Positions 19,206 to 29,471 of a stretch of 64,000 nucleotides of DNA are shown one piece after another (the stretch's first letter is position 1; every line of letters starts with the position of its first letter). Source of the DNA: Nostoc sp. UCD121 (GTDB taxonomy: Bacteria > Cyanobacteriota > Cyanobacteriia > Cyanobacteriales > Nostocaceae); assembly GCF_014222285.1 (NCBI RefSeq), contig NZ_JACKZS010000006.1:30575-94574 (forward strand), read 5' to 3'. The translations under genes and the position numbers were made by a program. A model generated the notes under the pieces. It was not told the origin of the DNA. It made no database searches and worked only from the letters and a program-made list of their open reading frames with translations.

Positions 19206-20258
19206 TTAAAAAAGAGGATTAGTAAACGGATCTGCCATCCCCACTACAACCTTACGTTGTCCAACAAATGGCGAACGACCATGAGCGACTGACATATTAT
19301 CTAACATCAATAAATCTCCTGGTTGCCAAGTGAATAGAACCATTTCTTGCTGATAGGCTGTGCGTAGTTCTTCTAAAACTTCTGGTTCAATAGGCGAACC
19401 ATCACCATAATAGGTATTGTTGGGTAAATCTTCTTCTCTAAACTCTGCTAATAAAGCATTTCTAAGTGTAGGTTCAAGTGTAGAAACGTGAAAAAAAGTA
19501 GCGTGATTAAACCAAACTAATTCACCAGTTTTTGGGTGTTTAGCAACTGCTTGACGGACTTGACGAGTCTGCAAACGCTCACCATCTTTCCACTCAAATT
19601 TAATGGCATTTCTGTGGCAATATTCTTCTACTACAGCTTTGTCTCTAGTTTGAAAAACTGTCTGCCAAGTCAGTCCAAAACCATCATTATAGTTACGGAC
19701 ATACAAAACTTGTTTTTCTATAAATTTTTCCCGAATCTTAGGATGAATGCGCTGAAAAATATTACGACAGTCAGCAATTGGAGTTTCCCCGCCCTGTTGT
19801 GCTGCAATTAAACAGCCAAAGTAAATTTTGAGCGGCCAAGTTAACCAATAAGTACCCTCGTTATGTAAGAAAATACTTTGCTCGGCAGGGTAATCTGTAG
19901 ATGTATAGATTTTATCACCAACTTCATGACGTGGTGAGGAGCGATCGCGGTATTCTAGTAACTGTCCGCTAGAAGTTAGTTTGACGAACTCGTTGAACAG
20001 AACTGTTGTATTAATATTAAAATTTCGGAAAAGTAAGGCTCTATGCTTTAGCAACAATGTTTCAATAACCTCCTTGTTGCTCGTAGCCCATTCTAATAAA
20101 TTGACTCCTGATATAGCAGGCTCCACTACCATAGGAATGGTACTTTCTGGTAGTAGCTGCTTTGTCTCAATGAGTGAATTTTGAGATATTTTGAAACTTT
20201 TTCGAGTGATATAACCTAACTTTTTGAGGCTGGGGATTTGAACATCTTCTTTTTTCAT
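19206..20258 (-). CDS. TauD/SyrP-like Fe(II)/2-oxoglutarate dioxygenase, stand-alone beta-hydroxylase
   Basis: This 350-residue enzyme belongs to the TauD/TfdA family of non-haem iron dioxygenases and resembles SyrP-type amino acid beta-hydroxylases. The facial triad is visible as HNE (His near 131) and the distal His near 326 in VAHGRSP, followed by the 2-oxoglutarate-binding Arg in VGQRKVV. It lies 21 bases after an NRPS that ends in an unpaired C domain and 92 bases before an NRPS that starts with a degenerate C domain and has a non-Asp, histidine-like pocket. I infer that it hydroxylates the PCP-bound residue of that downstream module. A paralogue is fused to a C domain at 29461-32079. 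The 350-residue length is usual for the family, and no leader is visible. Confidence 0.92.
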   Translation of the reverse strand: MKKEDVQIPSLKKLGYITRKSFKISQNSLIETKQLLPESTIPMVVEPAISGVNLLEWATSNKEVIETLLLKHRALLFRNFNINTTVLFNEFVKLTSSGQLLEYRDRSSPRHEVGDKIYTSTDYPAEQSIFLHNEGTYWLTWPLKIYFGCLIAAQQGGETPIADCRNIFQRIHPKIREKFIEKQVLYVRNYNDGFGLTWQTVFQTRDKAVVEEYCHRNAIKFEWKDGERLQTRQVRQAVAKHPKTGELVWFNHATFFHVSTLEPTLRNALLAEFREEDLPNNTYYGDGSPIEPEVLEELRTAYQQEMVLFTWQPGDLLMLDNMSVAHGRSPFVGQRKVVVGMADPFTNPLF

Positions 20259-20279
20259 AGTATATGCTAATCTTTTAAA

Positions 20280-23200
20280 TTACAACCCATGAAGTGTTTT
20301 ACGTTTAGCAAGTTTTAATTTTTGAATGCTTGACTTATCTATCTCTTTTACTTGTCGTTCATTGATAAATTCTTGATTGTTACCACCATAAAAAATTTCG
20401 TATTCTTCATCTGGTAATTGAGCTATTGCTGTAATAGTCTGGGCGTACTCATTAGAAATTTCTTCTATTTGCTGGTTACATAATTCAGCAGTATTACAAC
20501 ATAATGAAAGTTCGATTTGAGAGGAAATTACATTTAGTCTGAACTCAGCTAATACAACAAAGTCTGTAATGTTAAATCCCTTTGTATCTAAAACCTCTAA
20601 ATCAGTTAATGTTTCAATACGCTGGTAAACATGAAAGTGAGTGAAATTAAAACAAGTTTCAAAGCGACGTTGCCCGCCTAAATCTTTTTGAATCTGAGCC
20701 ATTGGATACCATCGAAAGGGTAATAACTCCTGCTCAGTTTGAAAAACCTGGGTTATCAAATCCGTCCAATTGCCTTGAGGCAGTTTCATCCGAAATGGTA
20801 AAGGATTGAGGAAAAGCCCAAGACAGCGAGTACCATCAGTTGTTTCTGGCCGCCCATTAGATGAAACTAGTGTTACTACTTCTGACTCACGGCACAGCTT
20901 ATTGATTACTCTTAGATGTGCCGCAAAAAGCACGCTCTTGAGTGGAACTTTATTAGACTGAGCCAGTTTCTTCAGCCTTTCCGAAATATCTGAATTGATA
21001 GGTACTTGCACAACACGAACTTCTGAAGTTTTGTCAGCAGACCTTTGGGAAACGGGTCGGCGAGGTATTGTTGTCGTTGGACTGTCATTGAACTTTTGCA
21101 TCCAATAACGTTGGCATTCCTCCGACTGGAGAGCTTGTTTCTGCAAAGCTACAAAATTACGGAATGCGTTTGCTGGTGGTGGCTGAATTGGAGAAACTTT
21201 TTTGCCCAACAGGAAGAAATAGTGTTCAAACAACTCAGTCAGCATCGAAGCCACACTCCAACCATCGAGAATAGCATGGTGTTCGGTAAAGCTAAACTGA
21301 AATGTGTCTTCGCTACGACGATGGATTTGAAAGCGCAAAAGCGGTGCAATTGTGCAGTCAAACTTGTTGGTTTTCTCGGCTTCAAACGAAGCAGTCAGTG
21401 TTTCTTCTTGTTCAGTAGCAGAGAGGTGGCGCAAATCCTCAAGCTGGCAAGGGACAGAAACAGTTTTATGGATTAACTGCAACGGTTCGCTAAAATTACT
21501 CAAATCAAATGAAGTACGTAGTACCGGATGACGGTTTGCCAGTTGTTGTATTGCGGTATGCAATTTCTCAAAGTCGAAAGGAGCTTTGAGATGAATGCTA
21601 GAAACGTTGTGATAAGCTTTGGTATTCACACTATACTGACTGTGAAACAGCATTCCCGCCTGGAGCATAGTCAAGGGGTAAGCATCCTCTACATCGTTGG
21701 GTAACTTACACAAATCCTCTTCACATATCAGGTTAAACGGTTGGACTTGTTCTATTACAGCAATGTTGGCTTTTGCAGTTGTGAGTTCTTGAGCTAGTTG
21801 ATGAATTGTTTGATGTTGAAATATCTGCTGTAACGAAAGGCTCAAGCCACGCTCCTTGGCTTTGCTTAATACCTGGATACTACGAATTGAATCTCCACCT
21901 AATGCAAAGAAGTTATCGTGAATGCCGACTTGTTCAACATCAAGGACTTGAACCCAAATATCCACCAGCGCCTTCTCTTCTAACGTGGAAGGAGCCATGT
22001 AAGCTTCATCTAATTCTGGCCTAGCTGTATTGGGTGTAGGTAATGCCTGACGATCAACTTTTCCGTTAGATGTTAAAGGCAGTGCTTCTAGCAACACGAA
22101 TCCCGAAGGTACCATATAATCTGGCAGTTGCACTTTAAGCCAGTTTCGCAATTCGCTGGTTGTTGGAAATTGCTCAGAGTTGGCAACAATGTAAGCTACC
22201 AACTGTTTATTACCAAGTTGATCCTCTCGGAGTAAAACTACAGTTTCTCGCACATCTGTGTGTTGTCTCAGTAGTGCCTCAATTTCCCCTAGCTCAATGC
22301 GAAAGCCTCGGATTTTTACTTGATGGTCGATACGTCCTAAGTATTCAAGTTCTCCATTAGGTAAGTAGCGAGCTAAATCGCCTGATTTGTAAAGGCGATC
22401 GCTTGGCTTGTTACTATAGGGGTTGGGAATAAACTTTTGGCTGGTTAATTCGGGACGGTTGAGATAACCTCTAGCTAAACCAGCGCCACCAACACACATC
22501 TCGCCAGGAATACCAATCGGCAGTAGTGAATTGTGCTTATCCAGCACATATACTTGCAAGTCTGGAATCGGACGACCTATGACACTAGCACTTGCTGTTC
22601 TCAGGTCTGCTAAAGTTAGGGGACGATAGGTGACGTGTACTGTTGTTTCAGTAATACCGTACATATTTACCAATTGCGGAGAATGCTCTCCGTGACGCTC
22701 AAACCAAGGTGCTAAACTTTGGATATCAAGTGCTTCTCCACCAAAGATTACCAAGCGCAGGTTATCAGCAAAGGTCTTGCCAGATAATTGTTCCTGCTGC
22801 ATCAGTTGCCGGAAAGCTGACGGTGTTTGGTTAAGAATAGTTACTCGCTCTTGACACAATAAGTCACAAAAAGCTTGTGGTGTACGGCTTACCAAGTAAG
22901 AAACTACTACCACTCGTCCGCCATAGCAGAGAGCGCCCCAGAGTTCCCAAACTGAGAAGTCGAAAGCGAATGAGTGGAAAAGCGTCCATACATCATGTTT
23001 GTTGAAATGGAACCATGATTGAGTTGCTCGTAACAGACGAACAACATTAGCATGAGGTATCAATACACCCTTTGGCTGACCTGTAGAGCCAGAGGTGTAA
23101 ATGATATATGCTAAGTTTTCAGGTGTTAAATTGCTGTTGTCAGGATTTTTGGTGCTTTCCTGGGAAATGGTTATCCAGTCGGAGTCCAAGCAGATGACCT

Positions 23201-24944
23201 GAGCTTGATGTTCTGGTAATTTGGTTATTACATCTTGTTGGGTAAGTAATACCCGAATTTGGGCATCTTTGAGGATGAAACCTTGCCGTGACTGGGGATA
23301 ACTTGGATCTATTGGCACATAAGCACCACCAGCTTTGAGGATGGCTAATAGTCCAATCACCATTTCCAAGGAACGCTCAACACAAATTCCCACCTGTACC
23401 TCTGACCCGACTCCTAACTTCTGGAGGTGGTGTGCCAGTTGGTTGGCACGGCAATTTAGCTCATGGTAAGTTAGGTGTTGATCGGCAAATGTGAGTGCGA
23501 TCGCATCTGGTGTTTTCTCTACATGAGCTTCAAATAGCTGATGTATGCAAAGGTTTACCGGATATTCAATTTGGGTATTATTCCACTCTACTAGGCATTG
23601 ATGTTGTTCAGTCTCCGTTAACAACGGTACATCTTTTAACTGCCGTTCTGGATTTGCAGCCATGCCCTCTAGCACAGTTTGCAAATGTCCTAGCATTCTG
23701 GTGATGGTGGCAACATCAAAGCAGTGGCGATCGCTGTTAATCTGAAGCTGTAACTGCACTAGGGGGGCTACAATGAGGCTGAGAGGATAGTTGCTGCGAT
23801 TAACGGCACTAAATCCATCAATCTCTAGGTTTTCTTTGCCTTGGAGTAAAGAAGAATCTACAGGATAGTTTTCAAAGGCAATGAAACTTTGGAATAAAGG
23901 TACACCCTTAGAGATTTCACTCCATCCCTGAATTTGAACCAAGGGACTATACTCATACTGCCGTGCTTGAGCTTGTTCAGTTTGAAGTGTTTTCAGCCAA
24001 GAAATAATAGCATCATTCCCATTCACCCGCACTCGCACAGGCAAGGTATTTACAAATAACCCAACTGCTGATTCCACTCCTGGTAAAGTAACTGGACGAC
24101 CAGAAGTATTAGCCCCGAAAACCACATCATCTTCACCAGAATATCGGCTCAGAAGTAAAGCCCAAGCTCCTTGTACTAAAGTATTGACAGTGATTTGATA
24201 TTGGCGTGCAAAAGATTTGAGTTTTTCTGTAGTTGCTACCGATAACTCAATTTTTTGCTCATCATATTCTTGATGGCTGGATGTATTGGCGACAAATTTA
24301 TCTACAACCAAGGGTGTAGGCGCAGTAAATCCTTTGAGGGCATTTCGCCAAAAAGCCTCTGCTTGAGATAAATCTTGCTGTCGCAACCAAGTAATATATT
24401 TGCGATAGGGAAAAGCAGGTTTTAAATATGGATTTTGATTAGTGCATAATGCTTGATAAATTTCCAGAAATTCTTTGAACAGCACAACCCGCGACCAGCC
24501 ATCCCACAGTATGTGATGGTTACTCCAGATGAATTGGTAAACGTCATCAGTTAACTGAATCAACACTAACCGCATTAAAGGCGGATGCGAAAGTTCAAAG
24601 CCGCGCTTTTGCTCTGTTTTCAAAAAAGACTCTAGTCGCTGCTGCTGTTGTCCTGAATTTATCCCCCGCCAGTCTTGTTGCTCTAGTGGTAATTTTACTT
24701 GTCGATGCACCACTTGCATTGGTTCATCTAGTTCTTCCCAGTGGAAAGAAGTACGCAAAACTGCGTGCCTTTTTGCTAATTGCTGCCAAGCTTGCTCAAA
24801 AGCCAAAGTATTGAGATTGCCTTTGAGGGTGATGCTATATTGATCACAATACACACCCGAATCAGGAGCATAGAGGGTATGAAAAAGCAATCCCTGCTGT
24901 GTAGGTGAGAGTTTGTATATATCTTCGATGTTCTCTGCTTTCAT
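20280..24944 (-). CDS. NRPS, C-A(Thr)-PCP-C
   Basis: This 1554-residue protein adds threonine and supplies an extra condensation domain. Domains: C (1-440, LSPTQQGLLFH opening, HHILWDGW, a D-accepting form that fits the upstream epimerase), A (YTSGSTG near 618), PCP (GGDSIRS near 1016), then a second C (1090-1510, YPLTMLQAGMLFH opening, HHAILDGW near 1225) and a short basic tail. The pocket reads DFWNIGMVHK, the threonine signature. The terminal C has no A or PCP of its own. It most likely joins Thr to the residue on the next NRPS, whose own N-terminal C-like domain lacks the catalytic histidines. The gene begins 12 bases after the upstream stop, and the stand-alone dioxygenase follows after 21 bases. 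The terminal C resembles D-accepting domains although no epimerase precedes it. Confidence 0.94.
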   Translation of the reverse strand: MKAENIEDIYKLSPTQQGLLFHTLYAPDSGVYCDQYSITLKGNLNTLAFEQAWQQLAKRHAVLRTSFHWEELDEPMQVVHRQVKLPLEQQDWRGINSGQQQQRLESFLKTEQKRGFELSHPPLMRLVLIQLTDDVYQFIWSNHHILWDGWSRVVLFKEFLEIYQALCTNQNPYLKPAFPYRKYITWLRQQDLSQAEAFWRNALKGFTAPTPLVVDKFVANTSSHQEYDEQKIELSVATTEKLKSFARQYQITVNTLVQGAWALLLSRYSGEDDVVFGANTSGRPVTLPGVESAVGLFVNTLPVRVRVNGNDAIISWLKTLQTEQAQARQYEYSPLVQIQGWSEISKGVPLFQSFIAFENYPVDSSLLQGKENLEIDGFSAVNRSNYPLSLIVAPLVQLQLQINSDRHCFDVATITRMLGHLQTVLEGMAANPERQLKDVPLLTETEQHQCLVEWNNTQIEYPVNLCIHQLFEAHVEKTPDAIALTFADQHLTYHELNCRANQLAHHLQKLGVGSEVQVGICVERSLEMVIGLLAILKAGGAYVPIDPSYPQSRQGFILKDAQIRVLLTQQDVITKLPEHQAQVICLDSDWITISQESTKNPDNSNLTPENLAYIIYTSGSTGQPKGVLIPHANVVRLLRATQSWFHFNKHDVWTLFHSFAFDFSVWELWGALCYGGRVVVVSYLVSRTPQAFCDLLCQERVTILNQTPSAFRQLMQQEQLSGKTFADNLRLVIFGGEALDIQSLAPWFERHGEHSPQLVNMYGITETTVHVTYRPLTLADLRTASASVIGRPIPDLQVYVLDKHNSLLPIGIPGEMCVGGAGLARGYLNRPELTSQKFIPNPYSNKPSDRLYKSGDLARYLPNGELEYLGRIDHQVKIRGFRIELGEIEALLRQHTDVRETVVLLREDQLGNKQLVAYIVANSEQFPTTSELRNWLKVQLPDYMVPSGFVLLEALPLTSNGKVDRQALPTPNTARPELDEAYMAPSTLEEKALVDIWVQVLDVEQVGIHDNFFALGGDSIRSIQVLSKAKERGLSLSLQQIFQHQTIHQLAQELTTAKANIAVIEQVQPFNLICEEDLCKLPNDVEDAYPLTMLQAGMLFHSQYSVNTKAYHNVSSIHLKAPFDFEKLHTAIQQLANRHPVLRTSFDLSNFSEPLQLIHKTVSVPCQLEDLRHLSATEQEETLTASFEAEKTNKFDCTIAPLLRFQIHRRSEDTFQFSFTEHHAILDGWSVASMLTELFEHYFFLLGKKVSPIQPPPANAFRNFVALQKQALQSEECQRYWMQKFNDSPTTTIPRRPVSQRSADKTSEVRVVQVPINSDISERLKKLAQSNKVPLKSVLFAAHLRVINKLCRESEVVTLVSSNGRPETTDGTRCLGLFLNPLPFRMKLPQGNWTDLITQVFQTEQELLPFRWYPMAQIQKDLGGQRRFETCFNFTHFHVYQRIETLTDLEVLDTKGFNITDFVVLAEFRLNVISSQIELSLCCNTAELCNQQIEEISNEYAQTITAIAQLPDEEYEIFYGGNNQEFINERQVKEIDKSSIQKLKLAKRKTLHGL

Positions 24945-24956
24945 AAAATACAGTTC

Positions 24957-27900
24957 CTACCTACTCATTTGGCTAATTTTGGCAAGCAGCGTGTCAAGTT
25001 CTGTTTGGTTCAGTTCTGCTTCTGGAAAGTCTGAAGGTGTGTATCCCCCTGCTTCTTGTGATTGACAGTGGGCAATTAAGCGGCGTAGTGCTTCTATGAA
25101 ATGAGTAGCCAAACGTTCAATAGTGGTGGGGTGATGAATGTTCTGGCTATATGTCCAATCCAATCGCAGCTTGCCATCAGTCACCATTCCGTCAATTTCT
25201 AGGAAATGGCTGCGGCTTCCTTGCAAGCTACGGTTTGAACCAGTTGTTTGGGCAGCAAGTTGAAAAATAGAACTATCTGATAATACTTGGTCAAATTGCC
25301 CCAAATAGTTGAATTTTAACTGAGGTTGAGGTGCAAGTTGTAGGTTCCTATTCTGGCTTAAGTATTTTAAAACACCGTAGTTTATGCCATTAACAGGAAT
25401 ATTACGTAACTGCTCTTTAATGGTTTTTAAGGCATCTCCTGACGAGAAAGCATCGCCTAAGCTCAACAGAACTGGGAACTGGGCAGTAAACCAACCGACT
25501 GTGCGCGATAAGTTAACATCTGGGAAAATGTCTTCCCGTCCGTGACCTTCGAGAGTGAGTAATAGTGAATTATCTCCTGTCCACTGGGTGCAAGCCTGAA
25601 CTAGGGCTGTCAGCAAGACATCATTAACTTGGGTTTGATAAGCCTTTGGTACTTCTTGTAACAACGCTTGAGTTTCTTCACTGCTGAGTAAAACTGATAC
25701 AGTTTGTACAGAAGCTACTGTATTTGCATCTTGATTTTCTGGAAAATCTGTTGGCAGATGAGTAATTTGTTTCTGGGTTTGATTCTGCCAGTCTTCAAGT
25801 TCTAATTGTAACCCAGAAGAGTGAGCATATTCACTTAATTTTTCTGCCCATTGCTTAAAGGCTGTGGTTTTTGCAGGTAGCTGTATTTCCTCACCTTGAC
25901 TAAGTTGTTGGTAAGCTGTCTGCAAATCTTCTAATAAAATTCGCCAGGAGACACCATCAACTACTAAGTGGTGAATGATAATTAACAGTCTAGCTAGTTT
26001 ATCTTTGCCGAAGTCAAAATAAGCAACCCGCATCAAAGGCCCAGCAGAAAGGTTGAGGCTAGCTTGTAACTCAGTAGCAGTAGATGCTATAGCCTCTTCT
26101 TGTTCTGCTGCTGATTGCCCTGATAAATCCAGTTTAGTAACAGGTATTATCTCGTCAGGCGCAGCATTAATTTGTTGCCAACCATTTTCTGTAGGTTGAA
26201 AACGCGATCGCAGTGCATCGTGATGTTGTAATAACTGCTTGATTACTTGTTCCAATATCTGGAAGTCTAAATCCTGCCGTACCTCTAGTAATACTGACTG
26301 ATTCCAGTGATGAGGGTCAGGCAAATTCTGGGCAAAAAACCAATGTTGTATCGGTGTTAGAGGTACTTCTCCAGTTACTAAGCCTGTTTCCGTCTTTATA
26401 GATTCGGTTGTTTCAGCTACTGCTGCTAACTCAGCAATTGTCTGATGTTCAAACAATTGCTTGGGAGTAAGTTGCAAACCCGCCTGATTCGCTTTTGATA
26501 TTACCTGAATGCTGAGGATGGAGTCGCCGCCTAACTCAAAAAAGTTATCCTCAATGCCTACTTGCTTTAAACCGAGAATTTCTGACCAAATTTTTGCTAG
26601 CTGTTCTTCTTGAGGTGTGCGTGGTGCGATATATGTTTTTTCCAGTTCTGATGCCAGTTCTGGTGCAGGTAATGCCTTGTAGTCTACCTTCCCGTTTTTA
26701 GTTAGAGGAATGGCATTAAGGATGACAAACGCAGTCGGCACCATGTACTCAGGTAATCTTTCCTGCATAAAGCGCCGCAGGTCGCTACTAGAGATATACA
26801 GGGAAACCACATAAGCAACTAAGCGTTCCTCGCGCACAGTGGCTACAGCTTGCTTAATGCCTGGGTGTTGGCGCAAGATAGCTTCCACTTCTTCTAGTTC
26901 GATGCGGAAACCGTGAATTTTTACTTGGCGATCGCTACGTCCCAAAAATTCAATGTTGCCATCAGGTAAATAGCGGGCTAAATCACCAGTTTTGTACAAA
27001 CGACTCCCTTCTCTCTCACTAAAAGGATTGGGAATAAACCGTTCTTTAGTCAACTCAGGACGGTTGAGGTAGCCCCGCGCTAAGTTTGCGCCACCAATGT
27101 ACAGTTCCCCTGGCACAGATATGGGGACAGGTTGCAGATGTTCATCAAGTACGTAGATTTGGGTGTTAGCAATGGGACGACCAAGAGGCACTGTTGCTGA
27201 TTTAGCGGCTTGCGGTTCGACTTTATATGTCAGCACACCAACAGTAGCTTCTGTTGGGCCGTAGTGATTCAAAATTTGACAGCTAGGTTTTAGCTGCTGA
27301 ATTTGTGCCACCAAATCCCAACTAGCGGCTTCACCACCAAGGATAAGTAATTGAGATGGTAGGATTTCTTCAGGGTTAGCCGCAGTTAATAGCGCATTCA
27401 AATGAGAAGGAACAATCTTGAGACAGTCGATAGGATGGCGGCGACAATACTCAGCTAACGCCACAGGGTTGCTAGCACGTTCTTGAGAGATAATATGCAG
27501 ACATCCGCCTGTACACAAAGCGGAAAAAATAACGGTGTTACCTAAGTCAGCAGCAAAAGTGGAGACAGTTGCAAAACTAGCAGCATCCGGTAAATCTAGT
27601 TTCTCTAGGATGGCGTTGAGATAGTTGCATAGTTGCCGATGTTCAACGGCAACACCCTTTGGTATCCCTGTGGAACCAGATGTATAGATAACATAAGCCA
27701 AATTTTCACAAGTGACGCTGCTAACAGGATTTTCAAACCTGTTTTGGGCGGCGTTGCAACTATCTAAACAGACTACTTGTGCTGTATGTGCAGGTAAACT
27801 GGCAATTAAGCTTTCCTGAGTCAACAAAACTTGTACTTGGGCATCTTGCAACATCAAACCCAAGCGTTCCCCTGGAATAGTTGGATCTAAAGGTAAGTAA

Positions 27901-29471
27901 GCTCCACCTGCTTTGAGAACTGCCAAAATAGCTACAATTGACAGATGCGATTTTTCTAAACAAATCCCCACCAATACGTCAGGTTTAACTCCTAACTGCT
28001 GGAGATAATTAGCTAATTGATTTGCCTGATTGTTGAGTTCGCGGTAGCTGAGTTGTTCATCTTCAAACACCACAGCAATGTTGTCTGGTGTCTTAACCGC
28101 TTGTTCGGTAAATAGTTGATGAATACACTTATCTTGTGGATAATCAGTCTGGGTTTGATTGAAATCAATTAGTAGTTGCTGCGACTGATTGTTAGGGAGA
28201 ATTTTCAGCTTACTAATTGGCAAGTTTGGATTGGCGATCGCACTGGCTACTAAAATTTGGAATTGCTCGGCTAAAAGAGCGATCGCCACAGATGGAAACA
28301 GGTTTTTATCGTAAACAACTCTAAGATTTACAAAGTCATCCTTAACAAATCCAGAAAGCTTAACCTTGAATTTGTCAATACAGGTGTACTGTTGATCAAC
28401 TGAGAACGATATACCATTTAAGTAACGCTTCTCAGGCAAATCAGTAAAATCAAATAATATTGGTAATTCTTTAGATAGGCTATCTATTTGTTCTAAAACA
28501 AAATATTCTTGCCATTCATAAGCATTTTGCTTATCTTGTCTAACTTGTACTAAAACTTCTTCAAAGCTTAAATCTGGTGTGAGACAATTAGAACTTGGTA
28601 GATTTTTAGCGATTAATCCTAAAGTATTTTGCAATTCTTCATATTCTCTACCATTACAAATATAACCAACTATAATTTCTGATTGCCTTATCAGCCGCCA
28701 CAGTAAAATCTGCCAGCATGAAAACAAGAATTCATCTAAAGAAAAATCTGTTTTTTTTAGCCACGCTTTAATAGCAATATTAAGATGTTCATCAATTATG
28801 AATTCCCAGGATTCTGGATTAAATTCTCCTTGATTATTTCCTTTCTCTTGAAAAGGAAGCTGTAGCTGAGATAGAGCCGAAAAGTTTTGTTTACACCAAT
28901 AATCTTTAAATCTTTCTGCTTCTGGTTCTATTAATAATTGATTTTGCCATTCTGAAAAATGGGCATACTGCACAACTTCTTTTTCTGAACCATCACCATA
29001 GAAGTTGCTAATTTCCCAAAACAGATTTTTCAGCGTCTCATTATCAGCACATAATGCTGGTAAAGTAATAACCAAAATATGTTTTTTTACTGATAGTTGG
29101 AGTAAAGATGCCCGTAATAGTGGTGCTTGTTCTAAAATAAAAGGTTTCCTGATTTCATTTTGGCAAGCCAATTCAATAGCAACTGCTTCTGTTGCGGAAT
29201 TGCTTAAATCTATTTCTTGCCATGAAAACATACAGTTATCTTCTACCACCATAATCGGCAATTTAAATCCAACTACTTTACGAAAACTAGTTCGCAATAT
29301 TTCATGGCAAGATACAACTTTTTGTACAGCAGCTTTTAAAGCATCTTTGTTTAAATTACCTTCTAGTAAAATAGCAGTTTGAGAAATATAAGCACTGCTT
29401 TCTTGTTGCAATAACCAAAGCTGTTTTTGCTGCGGAGAAAGTCGAAAACCATTAATAGTTTCAGTTAGCAT
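24957..29471 (-). CDS. NRPS, interface(C*)-A(Asp)-PCP-E
   Basis: This 1504-residue protein activates aspartate and epimerises it. Residues 1-430 are condensation-like (RLSPQQKQLWLL opening), but the HHxxxDG region reads TLPALCADNET, lacking both histidines and the Gly. This agrees with the 'interface' domains of siderophore NRPSs, which dock a beta-hydroxylase. A follows (450-950, YTSGSTG near 600), then PCP (GGDSILS near 981) and E (1030-1480, HHLVVDG near 1168, EGHGRE, TVGWFT). The pocket reads DLTKIGHVGK, a textbook aspartate signature. The gene overlaps the upstream C-dioxygenase gene by 11 bases. That partner would supply both the bond-forming C domain and the hydroxylase, giving D-beta-hydroxyaspartate, a bidentate iron ligand. 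Confidence 0.95.
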   Translation of the reverse strand: MLTETINGFRLSPQQKQLWLLQQESSAYISQTAILLEGNLNKDALKAAVQKVVSCHEILRTSFRKVVGFKLPIMVVEDNCMFSWQEIDLSNSATEAVAIELACQNEIRKPFILEQAPLLRASLLQLSVKKHILVITLPALCADNETLKNLFWEISNFYGDGSEKEVVQYAHFSEWQNQLLIEPEAERFKDYWCKQNFSALSQLQLPFQEKGNNQGEFNPESWEFIIDEHLNIAIKAWLKKTDFSLDEFLFSCWQILLWRLIRQSEIIVGYICNGREYEELQNTLGLIAKNLPSSNCLTPDLSFEEVLVQVRQDKQNAYEWQEYFVLEQIDSLSKELPILFDFTDLPEKRYLNGISFSVDQQYTCIDKFKVKLSGFVKDDFVNLRVVYDKNLFPSVAIALLAEQFQILVASAIANPNLPISKLKILPNNQSQQLLIDFNQTQTDYPQDKCIHQLFTEQAVKTPDNIAVVFEDEQLSYRELNNQANQLANYLQQLGVKPDVLVGICLEKSHLSIVAILAVLKAGGAYLPLDPTIPGERLGLMLQDAQVQVLLTQESLIASLPAHTAQVVCLDSCNAAQNRFENPVSSVTCENLAYVIYTSGSTGIPKGVAVEHRQLCNYLNAILEKLDLPDAASFATVSTFAADLGNTVIFSALCTGGCLHIISQERASNPVALAEYCRRHPIDCLKIVPSHLNALLTAANPEEILPSQLLILGGEAASWDLVAQIQQLKPSCQILNHYGPTEATVGVLTYKVEPQAAKSATVPLGRPIANTQIYVLDEHLQPVPISVPGELYIGGANLARGYLNRPELTKERFIPNPFSEREGSRLYKTGDLARYLPDGNIEFLGRSDRQVKIHGFRIELEEVEAILRQHPGIKQAVATVREERLVAYVVSLYISSSDLRRFMQERLPEYMVPTAFVILNAIPLTKNGKVDYKALPAPELASELEKTYIAPRTPQEEQLAKIWSEILGLKQVGIEDNFFELGGDSILSIQVISKANQAGLQLTPKQLFEHQTIAELAAVAETTESIKTETGLVTGEVPLTPIQHWFFAQNLPDPHHWNQSVLLEVRQDLDFQILEQVIKQLLQHHDALRSRFQPTENGWQQINAAPDEIIPVTKLDLSGQSAAEQEEAIASTATELQASLNLSAGPLMRVAYFDFGKDKLARLLIIIHHLVVDGVSWRILLEDLQTAYQQLSQGEEIQLPAKTTAFKQWAEKLSEYAHSSGLQLELEDWQNQTQKQITHLPTDFPENQDANTVASVQTVSVLLSSEETQALLQEVPKAYQTQVNDVLLTALVQACTQWTGDNSLLLTLEGHGREDIFPDVNLSRTVGWFTAQFPVLLSLGDAFSSGDALKTIKEQLRNIPVNGINYGVLKYLSQNRNLQLAPQPQLKFNYLGQFDQVLSDSSIFQLAAQTTGSNRSLQGSRSHFLEIDGMVTDGKLRLDWTYSQNIHHPTTIERLATHFIEALRRLIAHCQSQEAGGYTPSDFPEAELNQTELDTLLAKISQMSR

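Noticed and set aside
14527..29471. Degenerate C domains as sequencing errors or pseudogenes
   Set aside because: Frames are intact, and two independent genes lost the same histidines in the same context beside hydroxylases, so this is a functional class.
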